From: Parelaphostrongylus tenuis
Taxonomy: Eukaryota > Nematoda > Chromadorea > Rhabditida > Metastrongylidae
Assembly: GCA_019055375.1 (NCBI GenBank)
Contig: JAHQIW010005280.1
Span: 592,252-656,251 of the forward strand
Reading direction: 5' to 3'
Length of the DNA stretch: 64,000 nt
Below are positions 40,745-52,453 of this stretch, piece after piece; the stretch's first letter is position 1, and every line of letters starts with the position of its first letter. The notes beneath the pieces are model-generated. The model was not told the origin of the DNA, ran no database searches, and saw only the letters and a program-made list of their open reading frames with translations. Both the position numbers and the translations under genes were made by a program.

Positions 40745-42061
40745 CCTAAAAAAAACGTTCATTTTCTTACAATCATAGAACTCGGTCAAATCACGCTGGG
40801 GTTTATAATAAACGACGAAGTACGAATTCTTTATACTCTTAGTATTTGACTGATACGTTCGTGTCTGAGTGTCAAACACGGCTGATATTAGTAATCCATC
40901 CAAAGAAATAGAAGAGACAAAGAAGAAGAGGATCTGAGTGTCAGTAAACATGTAAGCAGCGTTGACGGAATTTCTCGTGATGATTCTGCTCAAGCTTATA
41001 TGAGACCTCCGGGTTAGGAACTGTCTCTGATGGAGCGCTATTTCTTAAAATCCTACAAAATATAGTCGCTGTCAAGAGGCAATCAGTAATGATAGCGATA
41101 CACAATATTCAAGCAGCATCAATCACAGGATAGGGTGGAATATCAAAGCAGTAATAATCGCTTACATATCATTTTATTGGATGGATTTTAAAAAAATCGC
41201 TTTCTATGCAATCTTAAAATCCGCCGTTTGATACTAGATTATGCTCTTTTTCAAATGTACATATTATACATTGATTTAATGCGCATTCGCTATATGCTTT
41301 GTTGTTGATAATTTATTACTTGCCGTTGATTTTAGATTTATTTTGAACAATGTACTGTATACTTTGAGAGTGTGCTGATAGACAGTGGATCAGCAAGCTG
41401 CATTTTGTATAGACAGCTAGTTCTCTCTCCTTATAACAATAAAAGTAAAGCTGTGTTGTTTATCCTCTGTTCCACGAAAGACTGCTGATGGACATGATTT
41501 TTACGTCTGGAGTTAGGCTCGAAAACAGATTTAAGTTTGAAGAAACATTAGAACCGTTTCTCATGACATCATTGTTTTGATTATGTCGCTTATCTGATAT
41601 ATTATTTTCAGGTCTTCTACTAAGGAGAGGATTTCAATGACCTTCTATGAGACACATTTTGTATCCTTACCAAAGAGTTAATTTAGTCCATTTAAGAGGA
41701 CTAGAGATTGTTTAATCATTGAAAAGCTAAGTCTAAGATCATCTGAAATGTTTCGATTCTACACTTGCCTGAAATACCTTCATTTTTATTCTTGAAAAAT
41801 CTTGGTTGAATGAAAAAAAATTCCGTCTTTTGATTGCATTATAAGATTTTGAAGCACAAAGTAGTAGTTATGGGTCATCGAATTGCACCATTGTGTCTGG
41901 AGATGATGCGATAAAATGCTCACTTTGTTTGCCAAGTTTAAGATGAGAGAGAAAAAACTGAGCAGAAGTACTCTAGCTAACAATCTGGCCGTCGCAACTA
42001 AAACTGCTTGAGTAGAGCTAAGGAATGCAGAACCATTAGAGTATCCAAGTAAGTACATTCA

Positions 42062-43203
42062 GTACTTTTCCGTTATCTGCTCACCACTTTGACCCTTCAA
42101 AAAAAGCTTAATTTAGATTTGTTTCTGATGATTAAGTAGCCACTCGATAGCTTAAATCGAAGGAATCTGGAAACTTCAAAAAGGTCTTGTCATTGTGCAA
42201 AAACAGCGAAAATAAAATTTTGTTTCTCATTCAAAAATTTCTAGCTGACCAAAGCATTTTCTCAAGAGCTGTGAAATCAAGCGGTAGATCAAGTCCTGAA
42301 AACTCTAATGATTTATCTGCTTTTTGAAATGGACCACGCATTACGCTGTAAGGGCCAAGCTGTAAGGGCTAAAGGAAGAATGAATTTCGCAGAGCTGGAT
42401 CACTTCTATCATCCGTTCTTTACTTCGTTGCCTTGGAAAAACAGCATTTTTTGGTCGTTCTCGATGTTCAGGTAGCCATTGGATAGTTCAGATCATAGTA
42501 ATTCTATTAGTGCATTTCATCTTTGGAAAGGCCTTTTTGTAGCGCTAAAGGAGCAAAATAATATTTGGTTTCAAATTCGAAAATTTTGGCTGGCCAAAGC
42601 TATTCTTTTGGAATTTTAGTGATAAATCGACAGAGTAACATCTGTTTGGTTTTGATTATCGACATCGTATCATGCTGGAACTGCCAAAAAAAAGATTAGG
42701 CTTCACAAAAGTAAAATTAAGTATTCAATGCGAAAACGCAATTTTGTTTTGGTTCTTATGAAACAATAAGAAATCCGTGTATGTAACCAAAAATATTATT
42801 GGAATTCTTGAGATTTGATCTATCGTAAGGTTCTTTAAAATATAAGAAAAGGTCCCTGGTCAGCGAGAAATCGTTAGGTAAGGGCAATTTATTATTCTTG
42901 CTCTTCCAGTGCAATGTTTCGGCCATTTTGAAAGTGAAACACACCATTGAATTTTTTTGATTTGAGCTATCGATTAATTCCTGAAACTCCGAACGAAATG
43001 CTTTGGTCAGCAAAAATCTTCCTATGAGAAACCAAATTTTATTTTTGCCTTTTACCCTCAAAAAGAAGGTTTTTTCAAAAATATAATATACTACTCAAAT
43101 TCTTTTGATTTGCGTTATCAAACGACTATCTCAACATTAGAAAAGACCGAGAAATACGTTTTTTGCAAGGAGTCGAATTGGTGAGCAGATAACGGAAAAG
43201 TAC
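42062..43203. mobile_element. TIR element F1, copy B, shared by both palindromes
   Basis: Begins TTTTCCGTTATCTGCTCACC and ends GGTGAGCAGATAACGGAAAA, the exact inverse apart from length. The left flank mirrors that of copy A, and the right flank (CAGCCAGGGACATTCGTGTG) mirrors that of copy C. Non-coding. Confidence 0.85.
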
Positions 43204-44149
43204 GATTTATTTTGTATACTTTCAGCCAGGGACATTCGTGTGTCATCGGGGGGACGGTGAAGAACAGTAAAATCGCAGACTAAACTTCTGATGTTATGGA
43301 TAACGATCATTCCTTCATTTAAATTCCTATACTGACTAAAGCGTCACACTAGAAGACGATTCATGTACCTTTCAAGCAATTGATTCAGTTTAATTCATGA
43401 ATTCTAAATTAGCCTTCTGGATTAAGTACATATTGATTAATGACATTAAATGCTTGATAATATCATTTAGTGATTTAATAAAAGATCTGACATGAACTTT
43501 TGGTGTTAAACTCTCTTCCCTTTTAGTGAGGATTGTCGTTGTCATCAGGGATAATATCTGCTGCAGGAATATTCACATTCGATCCTTTCAAAATTTGCGA
43601 AGTCAAAGTAATTTATTTTTTGTAGACTCCGTATCGCTTGTCTTGGCGATGCCACTAACAGGCACACATTCGCAATGTAACACGCTTCATAAATTGCCAC
43701 TTAGAAATTTAATGATTTTGTTTAATTTCGAAGATGATATACAACGTGCAGGTTCACATCTTCTACGTCGCACTTGTTCTTTCTGAAACTAATGAAGTGA
43801 GCTTATCAAAAACGTGAAAATTCAGTAGAAACAGATTGAACAAATGTTAGACTAGTGGCGAATATGGCAGTGAGATGTATAAATAAAAAAGTGAAGGAAA
43901 AAGAACAGTCAATGAAGGGTGATTTTGCTTTGGAAATAATGGTAAAATCTGGAGTGACTTTGAAAATCATTTGCACTGGTTGCATTTCAATCAATTTCTA
44001 GTAAGTGGATATAACGCTATGTACAGAGTAATCGACGTACAACTGTTTATGCTATCCATAAAGTGATAAATTTACCCAACAGCAAAAATCACCCATTTAC
44101 AGTGTTTTGCACTCGATTGCTCGTGGCTGGTAATTTAGATTTGCAGTTT

Positions 44150-44420
44150 TTTAGAGACTTACAGCTAATATGGAAGGATTTGCGCTAATTTCTAAGGATT
44201 TACGGTTAATTCTCGAGAATTTGTGGTTAATTTTCAAGGGCTTACGGCTAATGTTCAAGAACTGACGATAAAGTTCTAAGGACTTACGGTTTGGTTTAAA
44301 GGATTGACGGTTATGTCCAAATTATCCCCTTTTAATTTCGACATTTTGCTGTTGATTCCAAGTATTTACGGTTATTTCTCAAAGATCCATAGTTAATTTT
44401 CAAGGAATTCCCTACTTTCC
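44150..44420. repeat. Degenerate ~22-bp tandem repeat, left arm 2
   Basis: About twelve imperfect units of the type AAGGATTTACGGTTAATTCT. The mirror array is at about 53690-53950 with its own pattern of substitutions. Non-coding. Confidence 0.75.
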
Positions 44421-44710
44421 TTTCAAATCAGACACAAGGTGTTATAATAGTATTTATTTAAGCGCTGACTGTTCGGTAGACTCGCCTTCTTCAAAGCCTG
44501 GAAAATCAAGCAGCCCAAGATCTATTCGGTCAAACACCTCCATTGATCCTATAAAAACTCACAAGGTTCAAATTTTAATTGCATCGAGCATAAAATCAAC
44601 TTTCAACGCACTCTCCGCTTTTTATCTGTCTTCCGCTGAAGAATTAGAGTGGAGATCACCGGACGTAGATTGCATGGACTAGTAATGCGTTCACCCATCA
44701 AAACCAACAG

Positions 44711-45097
44711 TCATATATACTGGTTCATATCACGAGTGGTTACGAGGCATTCCTCCCTACGGTTTATCGTTGGGTTGCTCGTATATATCCAGATTACTTC
44801 TAAAATGCTTCGTGCAATGTCTATGTGTTTCTTTTTCCATTTTTCCACCTTTAATGTCCTCGCGCAAGGACGATGATTTCTGTATCGAGATGTACTCCTT
44901 TCTGCGTCTGTACCCCTATGCGTGCCTAGCGTCGTGTTTGCTTTAGTTTCACGTTTGTCAGCTAGGAGTTCTTCTCTGCAGTCATAGAGTAGCCTACTTG
45001 CTCCGCCAACATATTTTCCCCCACGCTTTGCAAGAGATTAGATAAATAATGCCAACGCTCATTCAATCACCGTCTCTGCCGTTGAGGCGTATTTGGC
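44711..45097 (-). pseudogene. Penelope-type GIY-YIG endonuclease fragment, left arm 2
   Basis: Minus strand: GRDGD, stop, MSVGIIYLISCKAWG, a one-base shift, then GGKYVGGASRLLYDCREELL, ADKRETKANTTLGTHRGTDA, and near the end ILEVIWIYTSNPTINRREEC, LVTTRDMNQYI, stop. The GIIY and YVG elements, the C-x-x-[CW]-G block, TTLG-HR and NP-x-INR-EEC follow the C-terminal endonuclease of nematode Penelope-like elements. HH9 and HH10 lie upstream on the same strand, as expected for the terminal repeats of such elements. Not functional. Confidence 0.75.
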
Positions 45098-45664
45098 ATT
45101 ACTTCGCTACAAAGATATGGTCATATGCATACGGTCAAATGATTTGCTATAATGTATCCTCATTGTGGTCTTCGCCCTACCTGCGTAGGAAACAGCTTAA
45201 GTGCTTGTTAGTTAGTCGAATTACCTATCGTCATTCCTTGCATGTTATGCGAATTTCAGGACATCCACTTACTCTATTGTGCAGCCCCGCCCATAGAGGC
45301 GATCTGACGTGTTTATTCATTCATAGCAGTATATTTTGTAGACTTCTCATCTCATTGACATATCGCAATCCACTCAGGCGTAAATTTTGTCTATAACACA
45401 TGGCTGAAGAGGCTAACCCAAACCGTTTAAAGCATGCATTGAAGCAAACACCGTCTGATTTCTGCAATCCACTTCAGTGACTGACCTTACAGGATCACAT
45501 GATTTGTTGAGATAAAGATGAAAATTGTGGAAATAAGATAACTAGAGCAAGTTATGTCATCGCCGATAATAACGAGAGAGGAAACCAAAAGTATGGCACA
45601 ATTGAAATTCCAAATCTGGCAATATTTTTTAGCCTTTCATGAGGTCTATTACGGCACTTATAAA

Positions 45665-45707
45665 ATGCTAGACAAGTGTTTCGGCCTTGGAGCTTCGTCA
45701 GTTGCAC
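45665..45707 (-). ncRNA. Hammerhead motif HH9
   Basis: Minus strand: GUGCAA, CUGACGA, stem II AGC-UCCAAG-GCC (one A-C mismatch), GAAAC, ACUU, triplet GUC (45671-45673), UAGCAU. The core is intact. Mirror partner: HH12. Confidence 0.7.
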
Positions 45708-45966
45708 GGTGTCCTTTCGTCCAGTCAGTTTTCGGGGACATATCCTGATTTGGAGGATGACGTCGAAATTTTTACACTCGACGTGTCGTGAAAGGACATC
45801 GTAGCATTCTTTCAGAATAGCTGATTGTCGGCTGCATGGCGTAGGGCTATTGAGTCGACATATGCAACAGAACCTTTCAGTCGACTTATTTGAGACCTCC
45901 CTGGAAAATTGTACTATCTGTTAACTCATTCGAGCTTTTCATGAGATCTGTTACTTCACTGATAAA

Positions 45967-46009
45967 GTGCTAGGCACGTGTTTCGGGCTTCCAGCCTCAT
46001 CAATTGCAC
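45967..46009 (-). ncRNA. Hammerhead motif HH10 (C3 changed)
   Basis: Minus strand: GUGCAA, UUGAUGA (C3 to U), stem II region GGCUGGAAGCCC, GAAAC, ACGU, GCC, UAGCAC. Two core changes are shared with mirror partner HH11, so both were inherited from one ancestor before the palindrome formed. Confidence 0.6.
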
Positions 46010-46089
46010 GGTGCCTTTTCGTCCAGTTCGTCTAATATGTTATAACATCATCAGATGTTATCGGATTATACTGATTTTGAGGGTGGTAA

Positions 46090-48120
46090 AATTTTTTGGG
46101 TACATGTTTCGGCCACGCGGTTTTTTCATGTCTAAGTTATGATAAGAGGGGTAGTGTAGTTGAGTTTTTGTTGTTTGGCTTTCCATAACAATAAGTATGT
46201 AGCCACTTTTGAAGAGGTGTATAAGAACGTTCAAAAAAGGCGGTAGTTTTAGGTTTTTTTTTTGTTTGAACTACGCCTCAGTTTTTCATTCAAAATTTCA
46301 AGATACTTGTCTATCTACTCTTGTAGAATTCGCAACAAAACACACTATGTATCAGCAGTAGAGTAATGGGTGACGGCTGAAAGGTAACGCTTCAATTTCG
46401 GGCATGAAAGCAATGGCAAGGCTTAGTGCTGCTCGTTGCTTCATGCAATCCCTCGACCTGCCAAAATATCTTCTCGATCATCTGCAGAATGAATGGCGTA
46501 GAAAACTTTTTCTAGAGAGTCACGAACTATTTTTTCGGCAAGCCATGCATGCTTTTTTCTTATTTTCTATCAACTTATCATGAATGCTTATATGACGACG
46601 TCTTTGAAATGTTCGTGTAGGAGGCGTTAACATCAAACGATTTTATTACATACGTGTTATTTGGGTGCAAATGATTCCAGTGTTTCAGAAATACTTGATG
46701 TTAGGAACGTGAGTTGGTATGAATTTAATAACTGCGATACTATGTGACCAAAAAGCATGTTTTTCAACCCGTCAGCTCGCTTACACTGCTGATCCTAACA
46801 CTGAGTATTGATGGATTTGTAGAGGCAAGACCATCATTAGAAGTTAATTTGTGGGTAAATGTATGAAGGACAGGACAACGTATTAAATCATTCTCGGGCT
46901 GACGGGCAACTCATTGTTGTAGGCTTGATGCTCATGATCTTTCAACTCTCTTTTCAGCCTTCGGTACTGATCTTTATATTCGTTGTCAAAGGATAACTGG
47001 TGAAGTGAAACATTTTGAGAATGTACTTGTTACGTCAACATCGAATTGGCACTAAATCAGAATTGTTTTCATTTAACCGCTTATAGCAGTAGTATGATAT
47101 TTTAGTCCACCCAATGACGTAGAGTGATGTGCAAAACATTTGCGTCAGGCGTTACTTGTACCCGCATTTCACGAAATCTGGAAGCTGTTCAACTCCCGCC
47201 TGATTCAAATGTTTTGCACATTACTCTACGTCATGGGGTGTGCTAAGACAAAAATTACTGCAAACTCACCAAGTTGCAAATTTGTCAATGATAGATAACC
47301 GAATGTTTTTGAATCTATCGGTTTGCGAATCTGGAACCTACAAGGTTTTGTTCATGAGATAGGTTCAAGCTTTTTTCCATTGATAACAATTGACATGTGG
47401 AGATTTTCGTCCAAAAATTAACAGGAACATAAGTCCACTTTGTCATCATTTGTTGCTGTTTGGAGAACGTTCGTGGGAAACGACGTGGCGATAATGTCAT
47501 TTTTTGTTGTTCAGTATGGCGCCTTACTGCAAATTCATTTTTTAGTTTGAGTAGGGTTTAATTTCTTTTTTCACAGCGAGCGATAATACACAGGTGATCT
47601 CTCCCATGTAAGTAGTATAGAAGAGAGTTCTCAATGTGATATCCAATCTTTTGAATGGATATTACATCAGAATTTTGCAGCATTTCGAATAATGAACTAC
47701 AATATCATATTATGAATCAGTTTTAGCCTCTGAGGGAGGCGAACTCGACATTGTTAGGCATCATTTAAAGAAATCATGCCAAGCTCGCGCATCCTTTATA
47801 CAAGAGAGGATAACTGATGATAGACAATAATTTTTTCCACATTGATGAGTGTTTCTTGGAATAAGTGCACCTATAATTGTTGTGTATAACAGCAAACGAA
47901 TTATAGATTGTGAGGAAAAGCGATTTCCTACGACCATGTAGTACTACGATGAGCTTGATAATACACAGTCTTCCTTACTCGAATTTTGCAGAGATGTCTT
48001 TCAAACGCTTTCATTTCTCACTCAATTGGATACTCTGGTCCGTCTTCACTAGTTATGCAGACCCTAGCACATATTCCATTCTCTTCTGTGTTTTGCTATA
48101 ATCGTCCATGGCGGTGGTTT
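46090..48120. other. Spacer 2, first part
   Basis: No gene recognised. A further decayed hammerhead-like trace (GGCCGAAACATGTACC on the minus strand, about 46083-46100) and the short hairpin element below are the only structures seen. Confidence 0.4.
47107..47240. mobile_element. 134-bp hairpin element (MITE-like)
   Basis: Terminal inverted repeats of about 35 bp: CCACCCAATGACGTAGAGTG and onward to CAAAACATTTG, inverted at 47206-47240 (CAAATGTTTTGCACATTACT...), with two or three mismatches. Non-coding centre. Confidence 0.75.
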
Positions 48121-48124
48121 AATT

Positions 48125-51080
48125 TAAGCATGGCTGCTGGTGCGAGTGTCACACCGTGATCTATGAAATATCAGCAGCTGTGAGTACAGCTGATTAGATC
48201 TTTTACGAACACGTCCGCCCCAACGAGTAAATAGTTGCCCTCGAGGACGCGTGCATTGCCGTGTAATCCACTCTACAGTTCTTTTCGTCCATCTGTCTTC
48301 TCTTCTTCTCAATATATAACTGGCCCATCTGTGTTTCGCTATAAACATATAATCCTCTAAGTCATGAAGATGGCATACACTTCGAAGATCTGAGTTACGT
48401 AAGCTGGCTAAATGTTGTGCACGTCGACTAGGTTTTAGAAGGCAACGTTCAAGCGCTTTGTGAGTTGATCGTAACAGTCTTAACTTGGTCAAAGTATCAG
48501 CTCACGTCTCTGCTGCGTAGTAGAGTGCTGGTTGAACTGCTGTATCGAAAACATTATCGCATTATCTGAGGTCCCCTATTTGGTCGATGGCTTCTGTGGG
48601 AAGTCCGAATACGGCTCACGTTGCTTTCCTCTTCCTATCTGATTACTCCTTTATGTCGTTCGCCTTGTTCATTGAACGTCTAAGATGCACATACGAGGTG
48701 GTTTCTACAATAAAAGAACCTCCTTTTCAACTTGTTCACCAGTGCATCATTGTTTTTCCATGAAGAAGTCTTCATTCACTAATATGTAATTCGACCTTTT
48801 TTCTCCGCTTCGTTAAGTTTTATGAGCATCGTCTCTGCTTCACTGATACGTTTCGAAAAAATGACGATGCCGTCCGCGAAACGAAAATGTTATAGGAGTT
48901 TTACATCGTCACAAATGCTCTTCTTGTCCCAGTCGAGTGGCTCCATCATCCAATGCAACGCGGCAGTGAACAGCTTTGGCGATATCGTATCGTCTTTCGA
49001 ACCCCATTACCAGAGGGTTCACTAAGGGTTTGAAAGAGCTATAATTTTGTGATGCTGTTTCGATAGCAGTTCGACAAAGTTCTCACTTAGGACAGATTCA
49101 CTTCTTGGTCGACGAACGGTGATAGGACTGCGTTCGTACCAAGCTATCAAACGCTTTTTCATAGTCGACAAAAGTTAGAATTAAGAGCACGCGATATTCC
49201 CGACAGATTTCAATGTTCCGTGATACGGTATGGATGTGGTCCTATGCAGCAGAATCTCTTACGGAAGTTTTCTTGTTCAAATCTCTGTGCCTCATCCGAA
49301 ATTTTTTATATGAACAAAAGGGCAATTCTCGTTATGAGCTTGTGGAGTACACTCAAGAAGCAAACTGCACTATAGTTACGAAAGATCCTCGGTCACCCTT
49401 TTTATGGAGGATAATTGTGGGCGACGTCCTCCATTGGTGTAGAATTTTCTTTCCGAAGGTATCATGCCATATGTGTAGCGAGTAATGCATGTAGATAATG
49501 GCCTTTAGCTCTCAGAAAGTTGGCGACGATGTTATCGAGTCCTGAGCTGTGTCTTTCTTCATGCTATCTATAGCAAGTCGCACTTCAGAGGGTAAAATCG
49601 TAGGTGGTTTTCCTCCAGTAGAAATTCTGGGCTTTAAAGCAAGGATGGTGGAAAGGGTAACGTTGGTGTAGAATTTCCCCATTGTCAACTCCATGGCATG
49701 ACGGGAACTTCTAGCATTCTCATAGTCGTTCTTCGACTGCGAACAGAGCACTACATTCGCACATGTTACGACGGCACTTCTTGAAACCAGACTTTTTCTG
49801 TGCTGCTTCCAACAGTTTATTCTCTCTGTACTGATATATCCCCTGCATGGCTCTTCTGCAGCTGGAGTTTATAATCGCTTGATTTAGGTGTGGAATTAGG
49901 AAGCCTGAATTCTCTTCTCTATTCGAACAGCTCCTTAGTTGACATGGAGATGCGATTTGAACTTTATGTTTGAGTAAGTGAAACAGTCTCGGCAGAACTT
50001 TTATATCCCTTGGTGAGCAACTCCTGATCCTCGATCAGATCTTCCTTTATCCGCTAGTCAAGTTCAGACAGGATTTCGATTAGAATGTCTGCGCAGTAAC
50101 CTGCTTTGACAAACCATTCCCGGTCTATGACATGACTTCAATTTCAGCATACCACTAAATCGAATCTTTGCGCGAAGAAGGCCGTGATCGGAATCCTTAC
50201 AAAATGATATGAATACGAAACGTGTCAAGCAGACAACACCTTCCGTTTGCGAGTATATGGTCAATCTCCGCATTAGTCGTGTCATCGGGTGACTCTTATG
50301 TGCAGCAGCGGTACTCTTTTTTCTGGAATATTGAATTTCCGTGGAATGGACGTGGTGGAGACAACAAACCTGCAAGACGATTTTCATTCTTGTTTCGTTC
50401 CCCTAATCTGAATTCCTCGATTCTGCATTCGCCTTCGTTGACTTTGCCTGTTCTGGTATTGAAATCTCCGCACATTGAATTTGCAGTTTGACTCATCATG
50501 AAGGATCACTTCCTCCAACTGATAATAGAGCGCATCCAAATCTTGTTCATCAGCTGCTTCGGCTGATGAATAACAGTTGATGACAGTGATCTTCTTGTGA
50601 CGCGTTAGTTGGCGATGAACGACGGTTATATGAAAAGAAAGGATTTTGTATGAATCAACGGTATGGTCAATGGGCGATGGACAAAAGCCTAAGCCACCGG
50701 CATTTCATGACGGGACCTTTTCTCTGCGATGACAAGAGTCCCGTTGTTTAGTTGACGTTTGTCGGTCTTTTGTTTTTCGCTTCTTTCACGGTCATCACAT
50801 GGATTTTCATGCGACTTGACACTTCAAGAAGTGTGTGAAGTTTGGCGTCAAAAGAGAATGTTCGTGCATTGAACGAGTAAAGTAAGAAGCAATCTCCATA
50901 ACGTGTTTTGAGTGTTCACCAGATCCAATTGCAAAAGATGGCCTATCGCTGGTCGTGCAGTGTGATATTTTTTGGATTCTTGATATCACCTTGCAAAGGC
51001 GTTCTCAGGTTTCATAATGTCGTTCTAAGAGATATCTTCGGCGATGGATCTTTAGCCGGACTTCCAACTGATTGAGTCGG
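48125..51080 (-). pseudogene. RTE-type LINE, near full length but dead
   Basis: Minus strand, 5' to 3'. The AP-type endonuclease region lies at about 50900-50150, with MCGDFNTRTGKVNEGECRIE near 50470 and DSDHGLLRAKIRFS near 50190 (catalytic SDH box). The linker and RT start lie near 49590 (LPSEVRLAIDSMKKDTA). RT motif A is LTFVDYEKAFDSL near 49150, followed by DTISPKLFTAALHWMM near 48970. The catalytic box is FRFADGIVIFSKRISEAETM near 48880, with the second aspartate of FADD replaced by glycine. The thumb region near 48300 contains KHRWASYILRRREDRWTKRT. Several stops and shifts occur. It sits between the arms of inverted repeat 2. Confidence 0.9.
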
Positions 51081-51089
51081 AGATGATGC

Positions 51090-51555
51090 TTAGGCCAAAA
51101 TCATAACAAAAGTAGAAAAGAAAAGGTAACCGACCACACACGGATAATTTAAAAGCCTGGCTTCATTTAAACTATTCACATACCTATAGCATTAAGGATT
51201 GCCCGAACGATATAGCAGGTGACGAAAGCCGTAAAATGCAGCTCAAATTGAGTTTTCTACAATTGGTGAGAAGATCTGCAGAAAGCCTCTTAGGACAGAG
51301 GGAAAGGGAAGAGATCCGGTTTGCCTTGAAATTATCAAAGCAGCGATTATTCGTGAATTACTGCTATGTCTTGAAGAGCATCAAATCTATCGTCCGCAAA
51401 AGAATCAATTACAATAGACAAAAGTGTTGCCGAGTGTTGAAAATCTATCGTTTAGAGAGTGTAGATGGGATTTTGACAGTCTCTAATGACAGAAGAATTT
51501 AAAGAGATAGGAGTTCAAGCACTACTGCAAATTGGTGGAAACATAACCTACGCCC
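51090..51555. other. Spacer 2, after the LINE
   Basis: A basic frame at 51236-51502 shows no domain or splice logic; no gene is called. Confidence 0.3.
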
Positions 51556-51559
51556 TTCC

Positions 51560-51720
51560 ATCTTAATGACTGACTTAGCAGTAGATGCCCATATCACGTG
51601 GAAGGGGGGTTCGATTCCCGCCTGAAGTCATGCTTTTACTCACCACTCAATTCTCTCAGGTGTATTGGAAACATCGCATCACTGCGAAAAAAAATACAGT
51701 CAAAACATTGGAAATTTCTC
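51560..51720 (+). mobile_element. tRNA-derived SINE S2, copy 2
   Basis: Head with acceptor-like TGACT...AGTCA and B box GGTTCGATTCCC (51608-51619), body AATTCTCTCAGGTGTAT, GGAAACATCGCATCACTGCG. The body matches copy 1 at 36085-36250 beyond the tRNA part. Confidence 0.75.
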
Positions 51721-52096
51721 ACTTTTTCCTTTATATAACTTACCACAACTTCTCAGTGAAAACGTGGCTATTGAGTTTGGCGTAGAAGTGATACACGTGT
51801 ATCGGGCTTAACGAGAGCCCTTTAACAGACCACCTGGCATGTTGGCTCAGATAACAATGAAGAGATCTATTCACAATTAACACAAAGTCAATTTAACTTA
51901 TGCTCATCTCAGATATTCTGACTGAAGAATGAGGAAAAGTTCAGCGCGCATGAAGAAGTAGTATGGATATCAAGATGTACGACTTTGACGTTTCAAAACC
52001 TTTCAATCGAGTGTTGTGAGACCGCCCTCAAAACCAATATGCCGATAACATCTGATGATGTCATAGCATTTTGGACGAACTGGACGAAAAGACACC

Positions 52097-52140
52097 GTGA
52101 AATTGATGAGGCTGGAAGCCCGAAACACTGTGCCTAGCAA
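52097..52140 (+). ncRNA. Hammerhead motif HH11
   Basis: GUGAAA, UUGAUGA, GGCUGGAAGCCC, GAAAC, a five-base loop, GCC, UAGCAA. Same core changes as HH10, plus one extra loop base. Probably inactive. Confidence 0.55.
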
Positions 52141-52410
52141 TTTATAAGTGAAGTAGCAGATCTCATAAAAACCTCGAATGAGTTTAAAAAAAATAATACG
52201 GTTTTCGAGGGAGATCTCAAATAAGTCGATTAATGAAATATTCTGTTGCATATGTCGACTTAATAGCCCTACGCCATGCAGCCGACAATCAGCCACTCTG
52301 GAAGAATGCTCTACGGTGATTCTTTGACCGCAAGTCGAGTGTAACAATTTCGGCTTCAATTCCTCCATATCGGGATATGTCCCCGGAAAATTACTGGAGG
52401 AAAGGACACC

Positions 52411-52453
52411 GTGCAACTGACGAGGCTAGAAGGCTGAAACACGTGTCTAGCAA
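52411..52453 (+). ncRNA. Hammerhead motif HH12
   Basis: GUGCAA, CUGACGA (52417-52423), stem II GGC-UAGAAG-GCU closed by one G-U, GAAAC, ACGU, triplet GUC (52445-52447), UAGCAA. All core bases are intact; stem I pairs at four of six positions. Predicted cleavage lies after 52447. Confidence 0.75.

Larger units (their letters stand above)
36570..43203. repeat. Inverted repeat 1, right arm
   Basis: Mirror image of 24163-29890 (anchors given there). It ends outward in TIR element B. It differs from the left arm by a 947-bp insertion (38293-39239) and by keeping the secreted-peptide gene intact. Confidence 0.9.
42062..46085. repeat. Inverted repeat 2, left arm
   Basis: Aligns in reverse with 52017-55685. 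Anchors: 43225-43260 with 54635-54670, 44100-44160 with 53950-54010, 44640-44790 with 53330-53480 (almost identical), 45040-45440 with 52690-53090, and 45650-46080 with 52020-52460. Confidence 0.9.

Noticed and set aside
47107..47240. Considered as an attenuator or microRNA precursor.
   Set aside because: The arms are too long and too perfect at the termini, as expected for a MITE; no expression evidence is visible in sequence.
48822..50491. Several + strand frames of 60-90 codons.
   Set aside because: They are the reverse strand of the minus-strand LINE.
50545..50575. Hairpin CATCAGCTGCTTCGGCTGATG, which could be taken for a terminator or small RNA.
   Set aside because: It lies inside the endonuclease region of the LINE and is read as protein-coding DNA.
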